Of a stretch of DNA of 64,000 bases, positions 44,109 to 52,620 are shown one piece after another; position 1 is the stretch's first letter; the number at the start of each line of letters is the position of its first letter. The DNA is from UBA7374 sp049890275 (lineage in GTDB: Bacteria > Verrucomicrobiota > Verrucomicrobiia > Opitutales > Coraliomargaritaceae), in contig JBMHBT010000013.1 in NCBI GenBank assembly GCA_049890275.1, positions 124,001 through 188,000 of the forward strand, written 5' to 3'. Under the pieces are notes generated by a model. The model ran no database searches, was not told the origin of the DNA, and saw nothing but the letters and a program-made list of their open reading frames with translations. A program made the translations under genes and the position numbers.

Positions 44109-44827
44109 AGAAGCCCTGCTTCATGAAAACTATAGAAACCAATGCCCAGTGGATCGCTTGTTGGCCGGCCTAATATGACATGATCCAGTAAGTCAATTTT
44201 TACTGTATTCGCTGCTTCTCGCAGTTGGCGGGTCACTTGTATATCTGCCGGACTGGGTGCCGGATCTCCGCTCGGGTGGTTGTGTGCAACAATCACTGCG
44301 GTCGCACTCAGGCGGATCGCCTCACGGAAGACTTCTCTGGGGTGCACCAGTGAGCTGGTGGCTGTTCCGCTGGTAGTCTCACATTGTTGAATCAATCGAT
44401 TTTTACGATCCAGGCAAAGTACCCAAAACTTTTCTACATCGAGTCCGGCAATTCTACTGCGGAAGTATTGGGCAATTGCCTGAGCAGAATCCAGAGGGGC
44501 CTGACTGGAGGGAGCATCCCATTCATGAACGACTCGTCGAACCAATTCCATGACCGTGACCAATTGTGCCGCCTTTACGCTCCCAATGCCATTAATTGTC
44601 AAGAAGTCGTTGCGGGACCAGTGCAATAGGCGAGCAAGCGAGCCGGCTTTGTCGAGGAGTAATCCAGCGAGTGAGACAACATCCACCCCACGGCGACCAC
44701 TACGCAAGATCAGTGCGAGTAGTTCTCGATCACTCAGTGCCTGCGGGCCCAGTCTTTCCAGCCGCTCCTGAGGGCGCTCGCTGGCTATCATATCTTTGAT
44801 CCGGTAGGATGATTCAATCGAATTCAT
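44105..44827 (-). CDS. radC: RadC-family JAB-domain protein
   Basis: A 240-aa RadC protein. Residues about 15-105 hold helix-hairpin-helix-type sequences (LSDRELLALILRSGRRGVDVVSLA; INGIGSVKAAQLVTVMELVRR). Residues about 110-240 are the JAB1/MPN-like domain with the metal motif HNHPSGDPAPSPADIQVT and upstream Glu in HPREVFREAI. It is often called a DNA repair protein, but its biochemical role is not settled. It is divergent from rlmN, 125 bases apart. Confidence 0.92.
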   Translation of the reverse strand: MNSIESSYRIKDMIASERPQERLERLGPQALSDRELLALILRSGRRGVDVVSLAGLLLDKAGSLARLLHWSRNDFLTINGIGSVKAAQLVTVMELVRRVVHEWDAPSSQAPLDSAQAIAQYFRSRIAGLDVEKFWVLCLDRKNRLIQQCETTSGTATSSLVHPREVFREAIRLSATAVIVAHNHPSGDPAPSPADIQVTRQLREAANTVKIDLLDHVILGRPTSDPLGIGFYSFHEAGLL

Positions 44828-44952
44828 TGTGACCTAAATAATACTTCCGTAAGTAGAATAACGTTTTTTTAAATAGTAAACAGGGGGCTCCCTAGAGGTC
44901 AAGTGGTTCGTTTTTTATTGAGGCGAGATCAGCTTCCATCATTGCTATTCAA

Positions 44953-46134
44953 GTGCGTTTGAATCCACAGAAACCAAGTATTTTTGGAGAGACCTTGGAA
45001 AGCCTCAGCGATCGTATTGAGGCGGCGGGTTATCCCCGTTATCGGGCCAAGCAAGTCATGGACTGGCTCTACAAAAAGCGGGTCGATTCTTGGTCTGCGA
45101 TGTCGAACCTCCCCGAAGCATTTCGTTCTTGGCTCGACCATACTTTTCTCCTCTATCCGGTTAAAGGTTTGTTGGATAAGCGCTCCGATGACGTCACCCA
45201 AAAATTTCTTCTGGAGCTTGAAGATAAGTCACTCATTGAGACCGTCTTGATTCGTGCTCCGCAAACCGGAGTCGGGCAGGAGAATTCCCGTCGTACGGTC
45301 TGCGTATCCATTCAGGTTGGTTGCGCCTACGGCTGCAAATTTTGTGCGTCCGGACTGGCCGGTTTCAAACGCAATCTGTTAGCCGCAGAAGTTGTTTCTC
45401 AACTCATGCATATCTGCCGGGTAGAAGAGCAGGGTAGAGACGCCAGCAAACAGGGTCAGTCGAAAGAGGCAGCGGAGCGACCGGCTTTCGATAATATCGT
45501 CTTTATGGGTATGGGCGAGCCGCTGGCCAACTACGATACCCTGGTTCAGGCAATCCGTATTCTGAAGGCGGACTGGGGACTCCATTTGGGTTCGCGCAGG
45601 ATCACCGTTTCCACCTCCGGGCTGGCGCCGAAGATCGTGCAACTTGCTGAAGAGGAATTGGGCGTGCGCCTCGCCATTTCTTTACACGGAGCGACCAATG
45701 CGGTACGCGAGCAGATCATGCCGGTCAATAAGCGCTATCCTCTGGAAGAGCTGATTCCCGCTGCCCGGGCCTATCAGGAGCGCAACGGTCGCATGCTCAC
45801 TCTCGAGTATATTCTGATCGATGGAGTTAATGACAGCTCGGAGCAGGCACAGGAGTTGGTCGGTATTGCCCGGGAACTGCACGCGCACGTCAACTGCATC
45901 CCTTACAACAAGGTGGAAGGTCTGCCCTGGCAGCGACCCTCGATTGCCGATCAGGACGCCTTTGTACGCATACTCCGAAAAGCCGGAGTCTCCACCACCA
46001 TTCGCCGCGAAAAGGGGCACGATATCAATGCAGCCTGCGGCCAACTTCGTCTCAAGACCGAGCAAGCCATGGCAGAAAGTGAGTCCGCTCCGGGAAATCC
46101 CTTTCATGTCTCACGCAGAAGCGAAGATTTGTAG
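44953..46134 (+). CDS. rlmN: 23S rRNA (A2503-C2) methyltransferase / tRNA methyltransferase RlmN
   Basis: Radical SAM enzyme that methylates C2 of A2503 in 23S rRNA. The 393-aa product has the CX3CX2C cluster motif (C124, C128, C131 in CAYGCKFCASG), FMGMGEPLANYD, STSGLAPKI, the YILIDGVND segment and the catalytic C-terminal cysteine in HDINAACGQLR. The start is GTG 44953 (RLNPQKPSIFGETLESL). A 25-residue insertion (QGRDASKQGQSKEAAERPA) after the cluster region is unusual but in frame. The repeat copy B begins 4 bases after its stop. Confidence 0.94.
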   Translation: MRLNPQKPSIFGETLESLSDRIEAAGYPRYRAKQVMDWLYKKRVDSWSAMSNLPEAFRSWLDHTFLLYPVKGLLDKRSDDVTQKFLLELEDKSLIETVLIRAPQTGVGQENSRRTVCVSIQVGCAYGCKFCASGLAGFKRNLLAAEVVSQLMHICRVEEQGRDASKQGQSKEAAERPAFDNIVFMGMGEPLANYDTLVQAIRILKADWGLHLGSRRITVSTSGLAPKIVQLAEEELGVRLAISLHGATNAVREQIMPVNKRYPLEELIPAARAYQERNGRMLTLEYILIDGVNDSSEQAQELVGIARELHAHVNCIPYNKVEGLPWQRPSIADQDAFVRILRKAGVSTTIRREKGHDINAACGQLRLKTEQAMAESESAPGNPFHVSRRSEDL

Positions 46135-46138
46135 GAAC

Positions 46139-46381
46139 GGCAGAATAATTGGTGGCAGAATAATAAATCGTGGATCAGGCAAAGATTGCAGATCGTTTTT
46201 TTGAACCACGGATAAACCCGGATGAACAAAGATTTTTTTTATGAAACCTATCTTTACAGCAGTATCCTGCCACGAATGTTTCTGCCGTTCCTTTGCGTCT
46301 CTGCGTGAGACATCGTCCTTCGACATTTTTCGTTCGATGTTGGACGTTTGACGATCAACGCGTCGATCCGTGGTTGAAAAA
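46139..46381. repeat. Mosaic intergenic repeat, copy B
   Basis: It starts 4 bases after the rlmN stop with tandem GGCAGAATAATT (46139-46150), three bases, then GGCAGAATAAT (46154-46164). A near-perfect inverted pair follows, AACCACGGAT (46204-46213) and ATCCGTGGTT (46366-46375), with T/A runs outside. Between these lie CTTTGCGTCTCTGCGTGAG (46291-46309), identical to copy C, and TCCTTCGACATTTTTCG plus CGTTCGATGTTGGACGTTT (46316-46349). The remaining 64 bases to the next ATG hold the lipoprotein gene's Shine-Dalgarno only. Confidence 0.8.
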
Positions 46382-46445
46382 ATACTTTGCTTTGTTTGAT
46401 CAGCTTCTTGTTGCAATTAGCCAAAATTCTTTCAAAAAGGAAATT

Positions 46446-46844
46446 ATGAATCCTATAAAAGCGCTCCTTATTGCTCTGTTTGGCATGGCTACCTTATTCA
46501 TTGCCGGCTGTGAAACCTATGTCGCTGTCGATCCGGAATCCGGCGCCGACCAAACCGCACGCTATCAAGCCGGTTTTTTCTTTGGTATGCTTGAGGGCGA
46601 GCTGGACGAGACTTTCCGCGCAGCCATTAAAACTCTAGATGAGGATGGCTACTTCCGCACCGGCGAACGTCATATGAAGACCTCGGTGACGATCTTTGCT
46701 CGCAAGATCAAGGATACTAAAATTGTTGTCCGCTTGAAGGAGACTCCGGAGGCCGGACAACTAGAAGCTCGTATCCGTGTCGGTAAGCTCGGCAACCTCG
46801 CCGAATCGCAAGCCATCTACGCGGCCATTCGCGAAGCTCTGTAA
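46446..46844 (+). CDS. Small lipoprotein, DUF3568-like
   Basis: A 132-aa lipoprotein starting MNPIKALLIALFGMATLFIAGC, a signal peptide with lipobox IAGC. The mature part (about 110 aa) with DETFRAAIKTLDEDGYF and MKTSVTIFARKIKDTKIVVRLKE resembles DUF3568, a family of short envelope lipoproteins; function unknown. ATG 46446 has a Shine-Dalgarno (AAAGGAAATT). The open frame upstream to 46293 reads through repeat copy B and was rejected as coding. A terminator follows. Confidence 0.8.
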   Translation: MNPIKALLIALFGMATLFIAGCETYVAVDPESGADQTARYQAGFFFGMLEGELDETFRAAIKTLDEDGYFRTGERHMKTSVTIFARKIKDTKIVVRLKETPEAGQLEARIRVGKLGNLAESQAIYAAIREAL

Positions 46845-46866
46845 GTCAACGCTCCGAGAGCAGCGG

Positions 46867-46898
46867 CCGCCCTTCCACTCCGGATCGGCGGTTTTTTA
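46867..46898 (+). terminator. Probable terminator after the DUF3568 lipoprotein
   Basis: CCGCC (46867-46871) and GGCGG (46887-46891) form a GC-rich stem around a 15-base loop, followed directly by six T. It begins 22 bases after the stop codon. Confidence 0.6.
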
Positions 46899-46928
46899 TT
46901 CCCCGGATATTTCACCAAACCCACTCAG

Positions 46929-47915
46929 ATGAATCCAACGATCAAAATGATCGGCGTCGGCAGTCCCATTGTCGATTCCATCGCACAAGTGGAAGATGCC
47001 TTCCTCAAAACTGTCGAAGGTGAGAAGGGCGGCATGGTCCTAGTCGATGCTGCCGCTCTCTCTGAAATTACCGAGCGCGTCCCCGGAGCGATTACCCGCT
47101 CCCCCGGTGGCTCTGCCGGCAACACGCTCTTTGCGCTCGCTCGTCTCGGGGCTCCTGCCGCCTTCCTTGGCAAGACCGGCGACTGCGCAAATGGGCAATT
47201 CTACCGCGACCGCTTCACCGCGCTCGGCGGCGACAGCAGCCGCTTCAAGATCGGCGCCTCCCCCAACGGGCACTGCCTCTCCCTCGTCACCCCCGACGGC
47301 GAGCGAACCATGCGCACCGACCTCGGCGCCGCGATGACACTCCAGCCCGATGAAATCAGCCCGGACGATTTCGCCGGTTGTCAACATGCGCATATCGAAG
47401 GCTACCTTCTCTTCAACGAAGCCCTCCTTCGCGCCGTCCTCGCCGCCGCCAAAGAAGCCGGCTGCACCACCAGTCTCGACCTCGCCTCCTTTGAAGTCGT
47501 ACAAGCTGCCGGCGAACCCCTCCGGGAAATCCTTCGCGATTCTGTCGACATCGTCTTCGCCAATGAGGAAGAAGCCGCCGCCTTCACCGGACTGGGCAAC
47601 GACTACTCTGCGATGGCCCGTGAACTCTCCGCGCTCTGCTCCATCGCTGCGGTTAAGATCGGCGCAGAAGGCGCCTGGATCGCCTCCGGAGAGGAACTCT
47701 TTCACGCCGCATCCGTCCCCGCTGCCTCGGTTGTCGACACCACCGGGGCGGGCGATCTTTGGGCTGCCGGCTTCCTCTACGGATGGTCGCGCCAGCGCTC
47801 GCTCGCCGACTGCGCCCATTGTGGTGCACTCCTCGGATCTGCCGTCGTCCAGCAACAAGGCACTGAACTCCCCGAGGCCATCTGGCAACCACTCGAAAAA
47901 GAAATCCAAAGCTGA
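46929..47915 (+). CDS. PfkB-family carbohydrate/nucleoside kinase (adenosine kinase-like)
   Basis: A 328-aa ribokinase-superfamily kinase. It starts IKMIGVGSPIVDSIAQVED, has the substrate-binding GGSAGNTLFALARLG, and the catalytic anion hole with base Asp in VDTTGAGDLWAAGFLYG. This branch is usually labelled adenosine kinase or sugar kinase; the exact substrate is not visible. It is followed by proA after 4 bases. Both genes appear unusually GC-rich for the window, which keeps several long spurious frames open around them. Confidence 0.85.
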   Translation: MNPTIKMIGVGSPIVDSIAQVEDAFLKTVEGEKGGMVLVDAAALSEITERVPGAITRSPGGSAGNTLFALARLGAPAAFLGKTGDCANGQFYRDRFTALGGDSSRFKIGASPNGHCLSLVTPDGERTMRTDLGAAMTLQPDEISPDDFAGCQHAHIEGYLLFNEALLRAVLAAAKEAGCTTSLDLASFEVVQAAGEPLREILRDSVDIVFANEEEAAAFTGLGNDYSAMARELSALCSIAAVKIGAEGAWIASGEELFHAASVPAASVVDTTGAGDLWAAGFLYGWSRQRSLADCAHCGALLGSAVVQQQGTELPEAIWQPLEKEIQS

Positions 47916-47919
47916 AGTC

Positions 47920-49194
47920 ATGAACTCGAACGAAATCGAAATCTGCATCCGCGACATCGCCCAACGCGCCCGCGCCGCCTCCCTCGAAATCGCCACTCTC
48001 CCGGCCGCGACTAAAAACCAATTTCTTCAGCAACTGGCCGACGACCTGATCGCCCGGACCGACGAGATCCTCCAAGCCAACGCCCTCGACCTCGCCGCCG
48101 CCGAGGAAAACGGACTCTCCGGCCCCATGACCGAACGCCTCACCTTCACCCCCGAGCGCATTGCCAAAATGGCCGAAGGCGTCCGCCAGGTCGCCGCTCT
48201 GCCGGATCCTGTCGGCCAAGAGATCGAGCGTATGGCCCCGCCTCGCGGCTTCGACCTGCGTAAGATCCGCGTGCCCATGGGAGTCATCGGAATCATCTAC
48301 GAATCCCGCCCCAACGTCACCGTCGACTGCGCCATTCTCTGCCTCAAATCCGGCAACGCCTCCATCCTTCGCGGGGGCAAGGAAGCCTTCCACTCCAATA
48401 TGAAGCTGGCCGAGATTATCCAGTCGGCCCTGAAAAACTCCGGTATTTCACCTGACGCCGTGCAGGTTGTCCCGACGACCGACCGCGCCGCTCTCAACGT
48501 CCTCCTCAAACAGGACGACACCATTCACTGCATCATCCCTCGCGGAGGCGAGGGCCTCATCCGCTTTACTGTCGAGAACAGCCGTATTCCTGTGATCAAG
48601 CACTACACCGGCGTCTGCTCCGTCTACATCGATGCTGCTGCCGACCCTGACCATGCGGAAGCCATTGTTGTCAACTCCAAGACCCAGCGCCCCAGCGTAT
48701 GCAACGCTGCCGAGAACCTCTTCATCCATCAGGAAGCCGCCGGGCAACTCCCCCGCCTAGCCAAAGCCCTGCATGAGAAAGGCGTCGAACTGCGCGTCGA
48801 TCCCGGAGCCAAAGCGCTCCTCGACGGAGCCGGTTTGCCGCTCGTCGAAGCGAGCGAAGAAGACTTCGCCACCGAGTACAACGACCACATCCTCTCGATC
48901 GCCGTCGTACCCGACACTGCAGCCGCCATCGCCTGGATCAACCGCTGCGGCTCCGGCCATACTGATACCATCGTGACCGAAGACGCCGAAGCCGCCCGAC
49001 AATTTCTCGCCGGAATCGATTCCGCCGCCGTCTTCCACAATGCCAGCACCCGCTTTTCCGACGGATTCGAATTTGGCCTCGGCGCCGAGATTGGCATCTC
49101 CACCGACCGCCTCCACGCCCGTGGCCCCATGGGCCTGAACGAACTCTGCACCTACAAGTATGTCCTCCACGGCGCCGGCCAGCTGAAAGACTAG
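47920..49194 (+). CDS. proA: Glutamate-5-semialdehyde dehydrogenase (gamma-glutamyl phosphate reductase)
   Basis: Second step of proline synthesis, reducing gamma-glutamyl phosphate with NADPH. The 424-aa ALDH-fold protein has VPMGVIGIIYESRPNVTVD, LRGGKEAFHSN, IIPRGGEGLIRF, the catalytic Cys in QRPSVCNAAENLFIH, and NASTRFSDGFEFGLGAEIGIST with the GPMGLNELCTYKY terminus. The start is ATG 47920, 4 bases after the PfkB kinase stop. The same frame is open back to 47350 but that part is the kinase gene in another frame. proB is not in the window. Confidence 0.95.
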   Translation: MNSNEIEICIRDIAQRARAASLEIATLPAATKNQFLQQLADDLIARTDEILQANALDLAAAEENGLSGPMTERLTFTPERIAKMAEGVRQVAALPDPVGQEIERMAPPRGFDLRKIRVPMGVIGIIYESRPNVTVDCAILCLKSGNASILRGGKEAFHSNMKLAEIIQSALKNSGISPDAVQVVPTTDRAALNVLLKQDDTIHCIIPRGGEGLIRFTVENSRIPVIKHYTGVCSVYIDAAADPDHAEAIVVNSKTQRPSVCNAAENLFIHQEAAGQLPRLAKALHEKGVELRVDPGAKALLDGAGLPLVEASEEDFATEYNDHILSIAVVPDTAAAIAWINRCGSGHTDTIVTEDAEAARQFLAGIDSAAVFHNASTRFSDGFEFGLGAEIGISTDRLHARGPMGLNELCTYKYVLHGAGQLKD

Positions 49195-49203
49195 TCCGAA
49201 AAT

Positions 49204-49229
49204 CTCACCGCTTTGGTGAAAATTCTTTT
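49204..49229 (+). terminator. Possible weak terminator after proA
   Basis: TCACC (49204-49208) and GGTGA (49214-49218) form a 5-bp stem, and AAAATTCTTTT follows. The weak stem and interrupted T run make it tentative. Confidence 0.4.
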
Positions 49230-49250
49230 AGCCGCGTCCATCTGTGGCTA
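49230..49250. repeat. Fragment of the mosaic repeat, copy D
   Basis: The 19 bases at 49232-49250 (CCGCGTCCATCTGTGGCTA) match 43233-43251 of copy A with two differences. No other module is present, so this is a remnant or a minimal unit. It lies in the 68-base gap between convergent proA and xseA. Confidence 0.6.
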
Positions 49251-49262
49251 GAAAATCCGCAG

Positions 49263-50615
49263 TCAGTCTTGGGGATTTTCGAGGGTGGCTTCTCCATCGT
49301 GGAAGCGGGCGATGAGTTGTTTCTCGGATTGTAGGGCCGCACGGGAGTCGACGAGTTTTCCTTCAGGGTTTTTCAGGAGGACGTACCCGCGCTGCAGGGT
49401 GGCTTGCAGACCGGTGTTTTCAAGACGTTGCTTGAGCTGGCCGCAGTATTCCTGCTTGCGGGCGAGGAGGGCATGGGGGATTACCGAGAGGCGATGTCGG
49501 AAGCTTTCGATACGCTCTCTATTGAGGCGTATACGATTCTGAGGATGGAGTACGCCGAGGGCATGGGCGCGACGGTGGAGTTTTCGCTCCAGCGAGGCGA
49601 GGGCGCCGCGGGCGGATTGTTGAAGGTGGCTTTCAGCATCGTCGAGGCGCATGAGGAGGACTTGTAACTGCCGCTGGGGTGCGATGACTTTCATGCGGTA
49701 GTGGGCTTCGGTTTGCCTCTGCGCGGCCGACTGGATATGGTTTCGGGTGACGGTGCGGAGTCGCTGTGCGGCGGTTTGCAGTGCGAGTGCGGCTTCCTGC
49801 TGGAGCGAGCTGATGCGTTCGGCGGCGCCGGAGGGTGTCTCGGCGCGGAGGTCGGCGGTGAAGTCGGTCAGGACGTGGTCGATCTCGTGGCCGATGGCGG
49901 AGATCGTGGGGATGGGGCAACGGGCAACCGCGCGGGCGAGGGATTCTTCGTTGAAGGCCCAGAGGTCTTCGATACTACCACCGCCGCGGGTGAGGACTGC
50001 GAGGTCGAAGTCGATTGCCAATTCCGTGACTCGTTGGAGCATGGCTTCGATCTCTTCGGAGGCGCCTTTGCCTTGAACGCGTGTGGGGAAGACGACGACG
50101 CGGCCTTTGAAGTGCCGCCGAGAAAGGATGCGTAGAAAGTCGCGCAGAGCGGCACCGGTGGGGGAGGTGATGACGGCGATGTTTTTTGGGCGTGTGGGGA
50201 GCGGCTTTTTTTCGGAGGGATCGAAGAGTCCTTCCTTTTGGAGTTTTTGTTTGAGTTGCTCAAACTGTGCCTGGAGGCGACCGAGGCCGGCTTGCAGGGC
50301 GACTTTGGCGGTCAGTTGGTAGCGGCCATGCGGTTCGTATACGGTGATATCGCCGAGAAGGAGGATCTCCATGCCTTCTTCGATGGTGAAGCTTTGGCGT
50401 GCGGCGTCGCGGGCGAAGAGGACGCAGGGGAGTTGACTGCCGGCATCTTTGAGGGAGAAATAAAGATGGCCGGAATTTTGCCGACGGAGGTTGGATACTT
50501 CGCCCTGTACCCAGATGCGGGAGAATTTAGCTTCGAGAGAAGCTTTGATCTGGCGAGTCAGATCAGTGACTTTTTGTACTTGGGCCGCATCGGGCCGGAG
50601 CCATTCATCCATCAT
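49263..50615 (-). CDS. xseA: Exodeoxyribonuclease VII large subunit
   Basis: Catalytic subunit of the ssDNA-specific exonuclease VII. The 450-aa product has an N-terminal OB fold (RIWVQGEVSNLRRQNSGHLYFSLKD), the nuclease core (PKNIAVITSPTGAALRDFL; VVVFPTRVQGKGASEEI; VLTRGGGSIEDLWAFNEE; ISAIGHEIDHVLTDFTADLRAETPSGAAE), a long coiled coil (about 265-390) and a C-terminal beta part with LQRGYVLLKN. ATG 50615 was chosen; the open frame to 50651 lies in the upstream gene. The small subunit xseB is not seen. It overlaps the VTT gene by 11 bases. Confidence 0.94.
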   Translation of the reverse strand: MMDEWLRPDAAQVQKVTDLTRQIKASLEAKFSRIWVQGEVSNLRRQNSGHLYFSLKDAGSQLPCVLFARDAARQSFTIEEGMEILLLGDITVYEPHGRYQLTAKVALQAGLGRLQAQFEQLKQKLQKEGLFDPSEKKPLPTRPKNIAVITSPTGAALRDFLRILSRRHFKGRVVVFPTRVQGKGASEEIEAMLQRVTELAIDFDLAVLTRGGGSIEDLWAFNEESLARAVARCPIPTISAIGHEIDHVLTDFTADLRAETPSGAAERISSLQQEAALALQTAAQRLRTVTRNHIQSAAQRQTEAHYRMKVIAPQRQLQVLLMRLDDAESHLQQSARGALASLERKLHRRAHALGVLHPQNRIRLNRERIESFRHRLSVIPHALLARKQEYCGQLKQRLENTGLQATLQRGYVLLKNPEGKLVDSRAALQSEKQLIARFHDGEATLENPQD

Positions 50616-51300
50616 GGTTTTTGTTTCTTTTGCGAATGATCCGGAGGGCAAAGAGAGCAGCGAGAAGGAGGAGTAATGCGGTTAGGGCCTGGCCGGTGTT
50701 TCCTTCGAAGAAGGCACCGCCTGTGCTGATGAATCCAACTGTATAGATGCTTTGTATGGGTACAGAGACTAGCAGGTAGGTAGAGAAGCGCATTTTTAAA
50801 ACACCGAGCACGACGTTTTGCAGGGCGTAGGGAAAGCCCGGGGCAATGCGGATCATAAAGCAAATTTTAGCGGCGTTGCCGGATGAGAGTTCGGGCAGGG
50901 TTCGATTGCGCAGAAGTGTTTTTTGCAGGAATCCGCGGAGGGGGCCGCTGGCGAGAAAGTAGGTCCATGCGGTGCAGACGGACTGAGCGGCGACTCCGAT
51001 GATGCAGGCGGCGGGTAGTCCGTAGAGTGGCCCGAGGACAATACCGAAGAGGATGAGCAGAGGGCTGACTGGTGCGCCGAGGCCGGGGAGGATGGCGAGA
51101 GAGAGAATCAGGGCAGCGGGCTGGCGCTCGAGAAAGCTGCGGGTGGCATCGATCCAGGCGAGGAGGGTTTCTTTTTCTGGTAGGCAGCCGGAACGCCAGA
51201 GGAAAAGCAAGATGAGCGAAGCGAGGATCAGGAGTACGGCAAAGCGGGTGGTGCATTTGCAGGATTGGTTATTGGCAACCGTACAGCTTGATTTGTTCAT
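50605..51300 (-). CDS. VTT-domain (TVP38/TMEM64/DedA-like) membrane protein
   Basis: A 231-aa inner-membrane protein with an N-terminal cytosolic stretch containing NQSCKCTT, one TM helix (FAVLLILASLILLFLW), and then the VTT domain: LAILPGLGAPVSPLLILFGIVLGPLYGLPAACIIG, an amphipathic YFLASGPLRGFL region, and IRIAPGFPYALQNVVLGVLKMRF. DedA-clan proteins include lipid scramblases or flippases; specificity here is unknown. The start is ATG 51300 (MNKSSCTVANN); ATG 51360 is an in-frame alternative. It is co-transcribed with xseA (11-base overlap) and divergent from the LysM gene. Confidence 0.82.
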   Translation of the reverse strand: MNKSSCTVANNQSCKCTTRFAVLLILASLILLFLWRSGCLPEKETLLAWIDATRSFLERQPAALILSLAILPGLGAPVSPLLILFGIVLGPLYGLPAACIIGVAAQSVCTAWTYFLASGPLRGFLQKTLLRNRTLPELSSGNAAKICFMIRIAPGFPYALQNVVLGVLKMRFSTYLLVSVPIQSIYTVGFISTGGAFFEGNTGQALTALLLLLAALFALRIIRKRNKNHDG

Positions 51301-51433
51301 GGGCTTGAAGTTGGTCACTTTTGTTCCGCTGGCAATCCTTGGAAGGCCCATTTGGTTCATTTAGGCCGCTTTTGGTCGTGAGTCGGCGTATCATGGCTTG
51401 CCTCGAACGCATTCAAGCTCAGCATTGAGTGGT

Positions 51434-52036
51434 ATGAATGATGACTTTGATGATCTAGAGGAAAAGCAAAGCGGCTCTAGCTGGATTCCTACAGCCCTGG
51501 CTATTCTGGCTTTAGTGCTGGGTGGGGCGGCCTTATTTTTCGCCTTGGATGCCAGTCGCCGCCTCGCGCCAATGAGTGATTCACTCGCGGAGGGAGTCAG
51601 CGGTGTGGCCGGCCTAGAGGATCGGATTGACCGATTGGAAGAACAGATTGTGGAACTAGCCGAGGCCGGAGAGGCTTTGAAGGGTCGGGTACAACGATCA
51701 GCGGCTTACTCATCGCAGAATGAGAAAATGATCCGCAAGCTAGTGGAGGAGATCAATGCGAATCGGGAGCGGATTATCAAGTCGGCCGAGGCATTGGCCG
51801 GTCGCGGTCCCCAGCCGAGTGGCGGTTCTTCCTCGGCAACAAATGATGCGGGCACTTCAAGTGGGGCCACGCCGACAGCAGGAGAGGGAGGCAATTACAC
51901 CATCCAACCGGGAGATACTTTTGCTAAAATTGCGGAGCAGTCCGGAGTCTCTCTACAGGCTTTATTGGATGCCAATCCGGGCGTGGATCCGCGTCGTTTA
52001 CGGATCGGCCAGAGTATTGTATTGCCGTCGAATTGA
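51434..52036 (+). CDS. Membrane-anchored LysM-domain protein
   Basis: A 200-aa protein in four parts: an acidic cytoplasmic tail (MNDDFDDLEEKQSG), a TM helix (ALAILALVLGGAALFFAL), a coiled coil (about 50-118; LEDRIDRLEEQIVELAEAGEAL), a Ser/Gly/Thr-rich linker, and a C-terminal LysM domain (YTIQPGDTFAKIAEQSGVSLQALLDANPGVDPRRLRIGQSIVLPS) expected to bind peptidoglycan. It may be an envelope scaffold. The in-frame ATG 51434 was chosen over an upstream TTG/GTG. Its TGA shares one base with the NUDIX start. Confidence 0.85.
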   Translation: MNDDFDDLEEKQSGSSWIPTALAILALVLGGAALFFALDASRRLAPMSDSLAEGVSGVAGLEDRIDRLEEQIVELAEAGEALKGRVQRSAAYSSQNEKMIRKLVEEINANRERIIKSAEALAGRGPQPSGGSSSATNDAGTSSGATPTAGEGGNYTIQPGDTFAKIAEQSGVSLQALLDANPGVDPRRLRIGQSIVLPSN

Positions 52037-52599
52037 TGAGCGAAGACAGCCCCCCATCGGCTCCCGCCCGTTGGGAGATGCTTGAGGATCGCCTCCTCCA
52101 GCCTTGTCGGGTATGGGAGTTGCGGGCCAGGCGTTATCGGCATCCTGCAACAGGCAAAGAAGGAGAGTTTTATTATATCGATTCTCGCGACTGGGCGATT
52201 GTCGTCGCGCGTACGACGGCGGGAGAAATTGTTCTCGTACGTCAGTTTCGCTGGGGTTGTGACGACTTGTCCTGGGAGTTGCCGGGGGGAATTATCGATG
52301 CGGGAGAAGATCCGGTAGAGGCGGGCCTTCGGGAGCTTCTTGAGGAGACGGGTTATGCGGCGACCGGCGGTCGATTACTGGGCAGTTGCCAACCGAACCC
52401 GGCGATTTTAAATAATCGCTGCCATATTATTTTGGCGGAGGGTTGTACTTTGTCTGGGCAGGGAACAGCCTGGGACGAGCACGAGGAGATGGAGGTGCAG
52501 GCGCTGCCGGAGGCAGCCGTTTTTGAGTGGGCGCGGTCGGGAAAGATCGGGCACGCATTGGCCTTGGTGGGGCTTTTTTACGCCAAGCTGGATGAATGA
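52036..52599 (+). CDS. NUDIX hydrolase (ADP-ribose pyrophosphatase-like)
   Basis: A 187-aa NUDIX protein. The NUDIX box GGIIDAGEDPVEAGLRELLEETGYAA (about 84-109) has all catalytic residues (RE..EE). Before it, VVARTTAGEIVLVRQFRWGCDDLSWELPGG is the typical lead of ADP-sugar pyrophosphatases. The C terminus has LGSCQPNPAILNNRCHII. The likely substrates are ADP-ribose or another nucleotide sugar. ATG 52036 overlaps the LysM stop by one base, so the two form an operon. Repeat copy C starts 21 bases after its stop. Confidence 0.88.
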   Translation: MSEDSPPSAPARWEMLEDRLLQPCRVWELRARRYRHPATGKEGEFYYIDSRDWAIVVARTTAGEIVLVRQFRWGCDDLSWELPGGIIDAGEDPVEAGLRELLEETGYAATGGRLLGSCQPNPAILNNRCHIILAEGCTLSGQGTAWDEHEEMEVQALPEAAVFEWARSGKIGHALALVGLFYAKLDE

Positions 52600-52620
52600 G
52601 GTAGGCGAAGACCAGTAGAA

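Noticed and set aside
44828..44952. Terminator or small RNA between radC and rlmN
   Set aside because: Only 4-bp stems (ACTT/AAGT, AGGG/CCCT) can be drawn; this is not above chance.
47350..47919. Long open frame before proA in the proA frame
   Set aside because: It overlaps the PfkB kinase gene, is Ser/Pro-rich, and is an effect of GC-rich codons.
47040..47996. Open frame of 318 codons on the minus strand
   Set aside because: It is the antisense shadow of the PfkB kinase; it is Gly/Glu/Ala-rich and has no motifs.
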